Assembly: GCA_009923495.1 (NCBI GenBank)
Contig: RFTJ01000014.1
Coordinates: 1-36,332 of the forward strand
Length of the DNA stretch: 36,332 nucleotides
DNA from: Actinomycetota bacterium
GTDB lineage: Bacteria; Actinomycetota; Actinomycetes; S36-B12; UBA5976
Direction of reading: 5' to 3'
Part shown: positions 16,835 to 23,114 of the stretch, one piece after another
Position numbering within the stretch: position 1 is the first letter of the stretch
Layout of the letters: the number at the start of each line of letters is the position of its first letter
The notes under the pieces: model-generated
Told to the model about the DNA's origin: nothing
What the model saw: only the letters and a program-made list of their open reading frames with translations
Database searches by the model: none
Position numbers and translations under genes: made by a program

Positions 16835-17271
16835 CGCATTTCATTGTCGAGGCTGATGGAGCTAGTCGAGGAAATCCTGGCCATGCATCCTTTGGCTCGG
16901 TAGTTCGCAATGCCCAGACAGGCGGACTCGTAGCCGAAATAGGCGGAGTACTGGGTCATGCCACAAATAATGTTGCCGAATATCGTGGCCTCATCGCTGG
17001 CCTAGAAGCTGTTGCTGCCATAGATGCGCAAGCGATAGTCGAGGTGCGCATGGACAGCAAGCTCGTCGTTGAACAAATGAGTGGCCGTTGGGCAATAAAA
17101 AATGCTGGCTTACGTGAATTGGCGATGGTGGCTCGAGAAATTCTGCCATTTAGCAATGTCACTTACACTTGGATTCCCCGAGAAGACAACAAAGCCGCAG
17201 ATGCTTTAGCAAACCAGGCCCTAGATGAGCATCTGGCTGGCGGCTCAGGCGTAATTATTCGCAACTTCTGA
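16831..17271 (+). CDS. Ribonuclease HI family protein
   Basis: A 146-residue RNase HI domain that cuts RNA in RNA-DNA hybrids. The DEDD residues are D9 (VEADGASRGNPG), E50 (NNVAEYRGL), D75 (VRMDSKLVVEQMSG) and D124 (NKAADALAN). The start is the GTG at 16831, overlapping the previous stop; an in-frame ATG at 16792 is deep inside the zinc ribbon codons. In mycobacteria the counterpart Rv2228c continues into a CobC-like phosphatase domain; that half is absent here, so this is the stand-alone form. Confidence 0.93.
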   Translation: MTHFIVEADGASRGNPGHASFGSVVRNAQTGGLVAEIGGVLGHATNNVAEYRGLIAGLEAVAAIDAQAIVEVRMDSKLVVEQMSGRWAIKNAGLRELAMVAREILPFSNVTYTWIPREDNKAADALANQALDEHLAGGSGVIIRNF

Positions 17272-17373
17272 TTTTGATATAAAGACACTTATATTGGCCA
17301 AAATGTCTGTGAATTCGGCAAAATTTCAATAAAACCGATTGCGGGTTAGGTTTCCAGCCGTTACAAATAGAGG

Positions 17374-17507
17374 TAGCCAAGTCTCGGGACGCACTTGGGC
17401 TAGAAGCATCACGGTAGAAATCCCTTCAGCTGCTGAACCGCTCGCCCAATTACGCGGCTAGATACTGGGCAACGAGGCCCTCATGTATCGCATGGGGGCC
17501 TCACCTT
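17374..17507 (+). ncRNA. Possible small RNA upstream of rnpB
   Basis: The 298-nt gap between RNase H and rnpB is rich in inverted repeats and ends one of them in a terminator. TAGCCAAGT (17374-17382) pairs with ACTTGGGCTA (17393-17402) with one bulge; TTCAGC/GCTGAA (about 17425-17437) is a near-palindrome; GCCCA and TGGGC arms lie further on; the last hairpin is the terminator at 17474-17507. I recognise no known RNA family. An ATATAA/TTATAT inverted repeat sits at 17277-17294, just after RNase H. It could equally be the 3' untranslated region of the RNase H operon. Confidence 0.3.
17474..17507 (+). terminator. Rho-independent terminator
   Basis: GAGGCCCTCATG (17474-17485) pairs with CATGGGGGCCTC (17491-17502), 12 bp with one G-U pair and a 5-nt loop, followed by ACCTTTT. 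It would end the RNase H operon or a small RNA before rnpB begins. Confidence 0.8.
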
Positions 17508-17569
17508 TTCCACCTCAAATCTTTTTACGAGGTTACCCATTTTTCAGCATTTCAATTACGCTTATTTTG

Positions 17570-17931
17570 GCGAGTCGGCCGGGTAATCGCGGCAAGCAAT
17601 TGTCGAGGAAAGTCCGGACTCCATAGGGCAAGAGTGGTGGATAACATCCACCTGGGGTGACCCACGGGAAAGTGCAACAGAAAGTAAACCGCCGAGCAAT
17701 CGGTAAGGGTGAAACGGTGAGGTAAGAGCTCACCAGCGCATGCGGTGACGCAAGCGGCTAGGTAAACCCCACTCGGAGCAAGACCAAGAGTGACCTTCGG
17801 GTCCAGTGCAGGTGACGGCCCGTCATACGCCTGCGGGTAGGTTGCAAGAGGTCGTTGGTAACAGCGATCGCAGATGGATGATTACCGTCAGTTTCGGCTG
17901 GCACAGAATCCGGCTTATAGGCCGACTCGCC
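17570..17931 (+). ncRNA. rnpB: RNase P RNA, bacterial class A
   Basis: The catalytic RNA that trims tRNA 5' leaders. The ends pair as helix P1 (CGAGTCGGCC at 17571-17580 with GGCCGACTCG at 17920-17929). Conserved cores are present: GAGGAAAGTCCGGACTCC near the 5' end, the ACAGAAAGTAAACCGCC-like block, GGTAAGGGTGAAACGGTG and the 3' CACAGAATCCGGCTTA. Length (about 360 nt) fits the family. A TACGCT hexamer about 7 nt upstream of the inferred 5' end could be the -10 box. A decayed copy of its last 150 nt lies at 20744-20896. Confidence 0.97.
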
Positions 17932-17995
17932 TTCTTCACATTGCGCGATTTTCTCTTCGCTCGGTTAATCACTAATCACCACTAGAGTTGCGAGC

Positions 17996-18328
17996 ATGGC
18001 GAATTACATAATTTATTTCAATCAACAATGGGTTGGGGATCATCCAGCCCAATGGTACGAACGTCGTGGCCCACTGGCTCGAGCGGTAGTGGACGAGATG
18101 AAAGAAGCCGGTGTTCTGGTTTTTGCTGGCGGCCTTGAGGAAGAGATCGAATTGGCATGCGGCGCAGACGATGCTGGCTCGGTAGGTGGGCCAATAACCA
18201 CATCTGGGGAATTCCTTGGTGGTCTAACCATAATTAATGTGGCCACAGATGAGGAAGCAAAAATGTGGGGTGCCAAAGTTGGAGTTGCCTGTGGTTGGCC
18301 GCAAGAGATTCGCAAATTCAAAGGTTAA
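17996..18328 (+). CDS. YCII/DGPF-domain protein
   Basis: A 110-residue ferredoxin-like (dimeric alpha-beta barrel) protein of the YCII-related family; most members have no known activity. Typical features are the N-terminal strand ANYIIYFNQQW, the helix with LARAVVDEMKEAGVLVFAGGL, the GGPITTSGEFLGGLTIINV stretch and the final EIRKF. No ribosome site is seen; TAGAGT lies 7 nt before the ATG, suggesting a leaderless message. It starts 65 nt after rnpB. Its last 27 bases recur, with one change, at 20902-20928, joined there to a decayed rnpB fragment. Confidence 0.85.
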   Translation: MANYIIYFNQQWVGDHPAQWYERRGPLARAVVDEMKEAGVLVFAGGLEEEIELACGADDAGSVGGPITTSGEFLGGLTIINVATDEEAKMWGAKVGVACGWPQEIRKFKG

Positions 18329-18331
18329 ATG
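18297..18331 (+). repeat. Direct repeat, left copy (3' end of YCII gene)
   Basis: These 35 bases match 20897-20931 at 32 positions by my alignment. The left copy is the end of the YCII coding region; the right copy is a stray fragment. The pair brackets DUF4287, DUF418 and one toxin-antitoxin module. Confidence 0.85.
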
Positions 18332-18446
18332 TAGTTCTACTTCTGCTTCACAAACGCAGACTAGAAGTACCGGCGCGAACGGTAAATCTCATGTTGCACG
18401 CATTTGCCAGGGGAGTAGTTTTGGCGACCAGCGTTACAATTTAACA

Positions 18447-18659
18447 ATGAGCGAAAAGAAAGTTATGGGACCTGCATCCTACTTTCCGTCAATCGAAAAG
18501 AAGTACGGAAAGCCGATTGACTTCTGGTTGAACGAACTCAAGAAGGTTAAGAATTTAGCGCACATGGAGCAGGTCGCGCACCTGAAAGAAAACTTTGAAA
18601 TGGGCCACGGTCACGCCAATGCCTTAGTTGCCTTTTTCCGCAAAGAAAACAACTTGTAA
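18447..18659 (+). CDS. DUF4287 domain protein
   Basis: A 70-residue small protein matching DUF4287: MGPASYFPSIEKKYGKPIDFW followed by MEQVAHLKENFEMGHGHANALVAFF, cited here only in part (FEMGHGHANALVAFF). Function is unknown; similar sequences occur alone or fused to DUF5655-type domains. The start ATG at 18447 has TACAAT exactly 6 nt upstream and no ribosome site, so a leaderless transcript is likely. It lies inside the stretch between the two direct repeats. Confidence 0.82.
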   Translation: MSEKKVMGPASYFPSIEKKYGKPIDFWLNELKKVKNLAHMEQVAHLKENFEMGHGHANALVAFFRKENNL

Positions 18660-18807
18660 TCAAATCTGAACTGCGAAGCTGAACGTGGTTCTCTCGCTTT
18701 GCCTGAATGTTCTAAACCTCGAAATGCAACATACAAAGCAACGTGGCATATTTGGCTAGTTAAAACTTTCAGTAACTCAGCTGACAAAGAGCAAAGAATT
18801 CCAGTCA

Positions 18808-20028
18808 ATGGAAATAGAAAACACAAAAACGCCAAGTCTCGAACGCATGCAGATTCTGGATGTTCTTCGCGGATTTGCACTCGCTGGCATATTAATCATT
18901 AATGCGATGTCGATTCTTGCAGTTAAAGGATCAACACCGGCATTTACCATTGACATTCCGTCAATCGATCGCCTCCTTCAAGACGCAATTTTGTTTTTCG
19001 TTGAGTCCAAATTTTTTACGCTGTTCTCACTCTTATTTGGCATTGGTTTTGCGATTCAAATTCAGAGTGCAGAGCGTCAAGGTACCGCGTTTATTCCGCG
19101 AATTTCACGGAGAATGATTGGACTTTTGGTATTTGGACTCTTACACATCGCCTTGCTCTGGGATGGCGACATTCTGGTTATCTACGCAATCACTGGCAGC
19201 ATTCTGATTGCATTTCGAACTTGTAGTAATCGGACAATCCGTCGCTGGGTGATTGGGCTATTGGCCGTACCAGGCGTTCTGGTGTTCCTAGTGTTCTGCA
19301 CCACATTAGTAGTTCGATTAACTGAAGCTGGCGCAGAGGCTTTAAGTCAAAGTGACCAAAGTTTGGCGCAGGAGTTTGCCAACACTGCGGCAACTCAGAA
19401 GCTGGTGGAAAGTGGATTCTTTGAGGCTACCTCAGTAAGAGTGCAGTCATATATGGATCTGCTGCCATTATTACTCTCGAGGATTCCAACCGTGCTAGCA
19501 ATGTTTTTGATTGGCCTTTACTTGGGGAGAAGTAACTTCATTCGAGAGTTGCCACAAAAGTCAGAACTTCTCAAGAGAATTCGGTTCTGGGGTTTGTCTC
19601 TAGGGTTTTCGCTCATGCTGCTAATCGTGCTTGCCACCAAGTTCCTGCCGGCAACAAGCGCGTTGGTCGCGATTATTGAAGATCAATATTTAGCAGGGCC
19701 GATTCTGTGTCTCGGGTATGCCGCCGCCATGACCCTTGCTTACTTAAGAAACCCAAATCGAAAATTGTTTATTGGATTCGCCACTGTTGGGCGAATGGCA
19801 TTGACCAATTACCTGACCCAGTCGTTAATTCTTACTGGGCTTGCCTATGGATGGGGCTTTGGTCTAGCGATGCAGTTAAGTGGACCACAAGTGCTCTTGA
19901 TCTCTGTTGTTCTGTTTGTAACTCAAATTCTGGTCAGCCGGCTATGGCTATCGAAATTTGGTTTCGGACCGCTTGAGTGGATCTGGCGCTGTATTACCTA
20001 TTGGCGGATTTTCCCAATAACCAAGTAA
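18808..20028 (+). CDS. DUF418 family membrane protein (YeiB-like)
   Basis: A 406-residue polytopic inner-membrane protein with about ten hydrophobic segments. The N-terminal RMQILDVLRGFALAGILIIN block is the family hallmark (R-G-x-A-L-x-G-I), with FFTLFSLLFGIGFAIQ soon after, and the C-terminal DUF418 part has GRMALTNYLTQSLI and the closing FGPLEWIWRCITY. The family is often predicted to transport or acylate envelope components but has no firm role. The ribosome site is weak. A 148-nt gap separates it from DUF4287. It meets the minus-strand doc gene tail-to-tail with a 55-nt gap and no clear terminator. Confidence 0.9.
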   Translation: MEIENTKTPSLERMQILDVLRGFALAGILIINAMSILAVKGSTPAFTIDIPSIDRLLQDAILFFVESKFFTLFSLLFGIGFAIQIQSAERQGTAFIPRISRRMIGLLVFGLLHIALLWDGDILVIYAITGSILIAFRTCSNRTIRRWVIGLLAVPGVLVFLVFCTTLVVRLTEAGAEALSQSDQSLAQEFANTAATQKLVESGFFEATSVRVQSYMDLLPLLLSRIPTVLAMFLIGLYLGRSNFIRELPQKSELLKRIRFWGLSLGFSLMLLIVLATKFLPATSALVAIIEDQYLAGPILCLGYAAAMTLAYLRNPNRKLFIGFATVGRMALTNYLTQSLILTGLAYGWGFGLAMQLSGPQVLLISVVLFVTQILVSRLWLSKFGFGPLEWIWRCITYWRIFPITK

Positions 20029-20083
20029 ATGACTGCATCCCAGCCCGAATTTTCGTGTGGCAAAAGTCAACAGCTGAACAAAG

Positions 20084-20461
20084 TTACTTAATAGGTTTGG
20101 TTATTCTACGTAACCAAGGTTCAAGATTGCTTAAAGTGAAAGTTCCCGTTTCAAACATCTCAATCATTCTTGAATAAATCTCGGCGCTGGTTTGATTTAT
20201 GCGCAATCCATTAATTCGCAAAAATGTGTCAACTACGGCAAACGCCACTCGCTTATTGCCATCGATGAATGGGTGATTAATTGCCAAACTCTCAAAAAGT
20301 GCTGCCGCCTCAAAGATTAAGTCATCGTAATAGCCGGTTTGCGGACGCATCATCGCGGATTCAAGTGCGCCCATGTCACGAATCCCATCACTGCCGCCAA
20401 ACTTGCGAATTAGTATCTGGTGAATTGCGATAGCTTCTGGGACGGTCAGGTAATCCGTCAT
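20084..20461 (-). CDS. Doc-type toxin (Fic fold), module 1
   Basis: A 125-residue death-on-curing family toxin. Known Doc phosphorylates EF-Tu and stops translation. The Fic motif is HPFIDGNKR (H63, D67, N69, K70, R71), and the preceding IRDMGALESAMMRPQTGYYD is the typical Doc block, cited in part here as GALESAMMRPQTG. The antitoxin gene ends 2 nt upstream, so the two form one transcript. The module lies in the accessory stretch between the direct repeats. It shares only modest similarity with the second Doc at 21196. Confidence 0.92.
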   Translation of the reverse strand: MTDYLTVPEAIAIHQILIRKFGGSDGIRDMGALESAMMRPQTGYYDDLIFEAAALFESLAINHPFIDGNKRVAFAVVDTFLRINGLRINQTSAEIYSRMIEMFETGTFTLSNLEPWLRRITKPIK

Positions 20462-20463
20462 CG

Positions 20464-20691
20464 TTATTGAGCGAGTTTCTCGTAGAGTTCCGAAAATTCA
20501 TCAATGCTTAAGCCCAAAGCTTCCATCACGTGATTTCTAGGCCGGTTGGTTAACTGCCGATCTAGAAATTCGGAAAGTGCTTGCTCTAAAACCGATTGAA
20601 ATTGCCGCCCATTTGCCTGGGCAAATTCGCGAACTGCCGTGAGCACCTCTGGGTCTAACTGGCTCGAAAACTTTTCACGATGCACCGTCAT
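20464..20691 (-). CDS. Antitoxin of Doc module 1
   Basis: A 75-residue small protein that begins MTVHREKFSSQLDPEVLTAVREFA and so looks like a ribbon-helix-helix DNA-binding antitoxin, with a beta strand (EKFSSQL) and two helices; the rest (RNHVMEALGLSIDEFSELYE) would wrap the toxin. I chose the ATG at 20691 because GGAG lies 6 nt upstream; a TTG at 20703 would add four residues. Three copies of a TATCTTGA half-site lie directly upstream, suited to autoregulation. Confidence 0.8.
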   Translation of the reverse strand: MTVHREKFSSQLDPEVLTAVREFAQANGRQFQSVLEQALSEFLDRQLTNRPRNHVMEALGLSIDEFSELYEKLAQ

Positions 20692-20707
20692 TGCAGGCTC
20701 CAATCTT

Positions 20708-20737
20708 TATCTTGAATTATCAAGATACATCAAGATA
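20708..20737 (-). promoter_or_regulatory. Operator of toxin-antitoxin module 1
   Basis: TATCTTGA (20708-20715) and TCAAGATA (20720-20727) form a perfect 8-bp inverted repeat with a 4-nt spacer; a third TCAAGATA follows at 20730-20737. The half-sites recur at 10-12 bp, one helical turn, as expected for cooperative binding of ribbon-helix-helix dimers. The array starts 16 nt upstream of the antitoxin ATG. Confidence 0.7.
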
Positions 20738-20743
20738 GAACTA

Positions 20744-20896
20744 GAAGCAAGGCCTAATGTGACCTTCAGATCCAGTGCACGTGACGGCCCGCCAGACGTC
20801 TGCAGGTAGGGTGCAACAAATCGTTGGCAGCATCGATCGCAGATGGATGATTACCGTTAGCTTCGACTAACACAGAATCCGGCTTGCGGACCGACT
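20744..20896 (+). pseudogene. Decayed duplicate of the 3' part of rnpB
   Basis: Aligns without gaps to 17775-17927 of the intact rnpB; I count about 28 mismatches in 153 positions (about 82% identity), with long exact runs such as CGATCGCAGATGGATGATTA and CACAGAATCCGGCTT. At least one hairpin present in rnpB (GACCTTCGGGTC) is broken by an uncompensated change, so it looks non-functional. The 5' two thirds of rnpB are absent. At 20897 the match switches abruptly to the end of the YCII gene. Confidence 0.92.
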
Positions 20897-20931
20897 GGCC
20901 TCAAGAGATTCGCAAATTCAAGGGTTAACTG
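20897..20931 (+). repeat. Direct repeat, right copy (YCII gene tail fused to rnpB relic)
   Basis: Matches 18297-18331 at 32 of 35 positions, far closer than the adjoining rnpB relic matches its parent. The junction with the relic falls at a shared T followed by GGCC. The repeat spacing is 2600 bp. Confidence 0.85.
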
Positions 20932-20964
20932 ATCCAACGCCTGAACATTGGCTTAATTGAGTTG

Positions 20965-20995
20965 TTGACAGGTTCTGGTACCACTGTGGTACCAT
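20965..20995 (+). promoter_or_regulatory. Promoter and palindromic operator of toxin-antitoxin module 2
   Basis: A perfect -35 TTGACA (20965-20970) and an extended -10 TGG-TACCAT (20987-20995, hexamer 20990-20995) with a rather long 19-nt spacer. Two copies of the palindrome TGGTACCA (20976-20983 and 20987-20994) fill the spacer and overlap the -10 box at an 11-bp period, so a bound antitoxin would block RNA polymerase. The -10 ends 6 nt before the antitoxin ATG. Confidence 0.75.
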
Positions 20996-21001
20996 TTCGA
21001 C

Positions 21002-21199
21002 ATGGCTATGAACCTTCGGCTTTCTGATGAGCAATCAGACGCACTTCGGAAATTGGCATCCCAAGAGGGGATCTCAATGCAAGAGGCCGCTCTGACTGCC
21101 ATCGATGAGTACATTTCACGGCGAGATTTACGTATGAAGTCTGCGATTGAGCGAGTGTTGAGTGAAGACAAAGACCTCCTTGATCGGCTGGGGCAATGA
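21002..21199 (+). CDS. Ribbon-helix-helix antitoxin of Doc module 2
   Basis: A 65-residue protein with an N-terminal ribbon-helix-helix domain (NLRLSDEQSDALRKLASQEG, then SMQEAALTAIDEYISRR) and a charged helical tail that should bind the toxin. Start at the ATG 21002 is supported by the promoter, whose predicted transcript begins at that codon; an ATG at 21008 is an alternative. The stop overlaps the doc start by 4 nt (ATGA), standard coupling for toxin-antitoxin pairs. Confidence 0.88.
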   Translation: MAMNLRLSDEQSDALRKLASQEGISMQEAALTAIDEYISRRDLRMKSAIERVLSEDKDLLDRLGQ

Positions 21200-21585
21200 C
21201 CAAGAAAATTGACTATTTATCGCTTCAGGATTTAATTCACATCGGAAATGAAGTAATTGCAGATTTTAGAATTCGAGACATCGGACTTCTAGAATCTGCT
21301 GCGAACCGGCCCCAGACAACAGTTTTTGGCGAAGATGCTTATCCGAACTTTTCAGAGAAAGTAGCTGCCTTGTTGCAGTCGGTCGCGAGAAATCACGCAC
21401 TAATAGATGGAAATAAGCGCCTAGCCTGGGCGAGCAGTCGAGTCTTTTGCCTAATGAATGGATACGACTTGTCCTTCAATCACGACCAGGCATACGAAAT
21501 GGTTATTGATGCTGCTTCTGGCGTTTTAGATGTTCAAGAGTTGAGCAAGTTGATCGAGAAGTATTTGGTTTCTGCTGCAAGCTAG
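21196..21585 (+). CDS. Doc-type toxin (Fic fold), module 2
   Basis: A 129-residue Doc family toxin. The Fic motif reads NHALIDGNKR with H67, D71, N73, K74 and R75; the Phe usual two residues after the His is Leu one place later, a small deviation. IRDIGLLESAANRPQTTVFG is the Doc-family block, cited as GLLESAANRPQ. Coupled to the upstream antitoxin. It points away from module 1, so two addiction modules sit back to back around the rnpB relic. Confidence 0.92.
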   Translation: MTKKIDYLSLQDLIHIGNEVIADFRIRDIGLLESAANRPQTTVFGEDAYPNFSEKVAALLQSVARNHALIDGNKRLAWASSRVFCLMNGYDLSFNHDQAYEMVIDAASGVLDVQELSKLIEKYLVSAAS

Positions 21586-21593
21586 CAAGCTCG

Positions 21594-21902
21594 TTAGCCA
21601 AAGATTTCTAGCAGCGACTTAATGGTCTTGTGTGATTCAGATGGATGGCGGAATTTCATGTCGGCTTCAATCGTGTATTCATTTCGGCGACCGACCTTTA
21701 TTTTGGTTAAGTAACCTGCTGCCTCCAAGTCCGCGAGGATAATTTGGGCCGAGCGTTCCGTTATGCCAACAGCGGCAGCTATGTCGCGAATTCGAGCTTG
21801 CGGATTTTGGGCTAGGAAAATCAATACATGCCCGTGGTTAGACAAGAAAGTCCATTGCTTGGCGCCGGATTCACCAGTTGGAACATACGCATTGTTTGCC
21901 AT
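21594..21902 (-). CDS. Winged helix-turn-helix regulator
   Basis: A 102-residue DNA-binding protein. The helix-turn-helix is QARIRDIAAAVGITERSAQIILADLEAAGYL (cited core: RDIAAAVGITERSAQ), followed by a wing KIKVGRRNEYTIE. MarR/ArsR-like fold, no metal-binding cysteines, so the signal is unknown. It is divergent from the SbtA-like transporter with 105 nt between, which makes that gene the likely target. TATTAT lies 14 nt before the ATG on the minus strand (complement of 21917-21922), a plausible -10 box with a very short leader. Confidence 0.85.
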   Translation of the reverse strand: MANNAYVPTGESGAKQWTFLSNHGHVLIFLAQNPQARIRDIAAAVGITERSAQIILADLEAAGYLTKIKVGRRNEYTIEADMKFRHPSESHKTIKSLLEIFG

Positions 21903-21942
21903 GAAGTCAGCGTACCATAATACGTAGAAATTATCACGAAAT

Positions 21943-21972
21943 TTGACACCTGAAAAAAATTACAGGTATTCT
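21943..21972 (+). promoter_or_regulatory. Promoter of the SbtA-like gene with overlapping inverted repeat
   Basis: TTGACA (21943-21948) and TATTCT (21967-21972) with an 18-nt spacer make a good housekeeping promoter. ACCTG (21948-21952) and CAGGT (21963-21967) form an inverted repeat exactly between the two boxes, a likely operator for the divergent winged-helix regulator. Confidence 0.65.
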
Positions 21973-22007
21973 GTTCCAAGTACCAGCATCTGAAAGGACC
22001 TACCCGC

Positions 22008-22973
22008 GTGTCAGCAACCTCCATTGCGGCAAGTAATTTGACCTCAATCGCCGTCTTGGCCTTTTTCTTAGGAGCAGTTGCTTCTCGGTTGAAGAGCAAT
22101 CTGCAACTGCCCGATGCCGTTTATCAAGGCATTTCGATGTACCTGCTTTTTGGCATAGGCCTAAAAGGTGGCGTACAGCTTGACAACTCAAACTTCGGCG
22201 AACTGTCAAAGCCGCTATTAGCAACAGTGTTCTTGGGCATCTTGATCCCAATAATCGCCTTCTTTACTCTGCGGTTAGTTACTAAAATCGACGAACTTAA
22301 TCGCGGCGCAATCGCGGCGCACTATGGATCTACCTCACTTGTTACATTTACTGCCGCCTTGATGTTTTTAGAAGCGAATCAAATTAAGTACAACGGCTAT
22401 GCCGCAACTCTGCTCACTGTTATGGAAATCCCCGGACTCGTAGTAGGTATTTACCTCGGTAGCCGCCATTTACAGATAGGTGTGTCTTGGGGAGAGTCCA
22501 TCAAAGAGATTGTTCTTGGCAAGACCGTCCTGCTGATGGCCGGTGGACTGTTGGTTGGAGCAATCAGTGGTGAAAAAGGGTATGCGAAAGTCTCACCATT
22601 CTTTGACGATCTAAAGCAAGGATTGCTGGCACTATTTTTGCTACACCTGGGGTATTTGGCCGGTGGCCAGTTCAAACAAGTCAAGGAGGCAGGGGTGATG
22701 TATCTTGGCTTCGCCTTACTATTCCCAGTTATCGCTGGCTCAGCTGGAGTACTTGCCGGACAGCTTACGGGCATGTCGGTCGGGGGCGCTGTCCTGTTGG
22801 GCATTCTTTGTGCGAGCGCTTCATACATCGCGGCCCCAGCAGCTGTTGGAATTGCCTTACCGCAGGCTAGTAAATCCCTGCCGATTTTAGCCAGTTTGGG
22901 GGTCACTTTTCCCTTTAATTTGGTGCTGGGAATCCCTTATTTCTATTGGCTGGCAACGCGAATCATGGGGTAG
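22008..22973 (+). CDS. SbtA-like sodium-dependent bicarbonate transporter
   Basis: A 321-residue membrane protein with about ten hydrophobic segments in two halves, matching the SBT family known from cyanobacterial high-affinity Na+/bicarbonate uptake. Supporting blocks: LQLPDAVYQGISMYLLFGIGLKGG (cited core YLLFGIGLKGG), AAHYGSTSLVTFTAAL and LCASASYIAAPAAVGIALPQA. GTG start with AAAGGA 9 nt upstream. No SbtB partner gene lies next door; instead a winged-helix regulator is divergent. In a heterotroph it could feed carboxylases such as pyruvate or PEP carboxylase. A weak hairpin (ACCCAA/TTGGGT, 22993-23011) follows the gene. Confidence 0.87.
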   Translation: MSATSIAASNLTSIAVLAFFLGAVASRLKSNLQLPDAVYQGISMYLLFGIGLKGGVQLDNSNFGELSKPLLATVFLGILIPIIAFFTLRLVTKIDELNRGAIAAHYGSTSLVTFTAALMFLEANQIKYNGYAATLLTVMEIPGLVVGIYLGSRHLQIGVSWGESIKEIVLGKTVLLMAGGLLVGAISGEKGYAKVSPFFDDLKQGLLALFLLHLGYLAGGQFKQVKEAGVMYLGFALLFPVIAGSAGVLAGQLTGMSVGGAVLLGILCASASYIAAPAAVGIALPQASKSLPILASLGVTFPFNLVLGIPYFYWLATRIMG

Positions 22974-23114
22974 CGCTGACCGATTCAATTTCACCCAAAT
23001 TCCTATTGGGTTTGTAGCACAAAGCAAACTTAAACTCAGTAGCATCAAGGCAATAGGAGTGAATTTGCTGACCACTTCTAGACCAAACTCTCTCAACTAG
23101 AAGAAGGTATTCAG

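Noticed and set aside
17533-17733. Minus-strand frame over the start of rnpB
   Set aside because: The region is clearly RNase P RNA, and the frame has no domain or ribosome site.
20744-20896. Second functional RNase P RNA gene
   Set aside because: Only the 3' 40% is present, P1 and the 5' core are missing, and at least one hairpin is disrupted without compensation.
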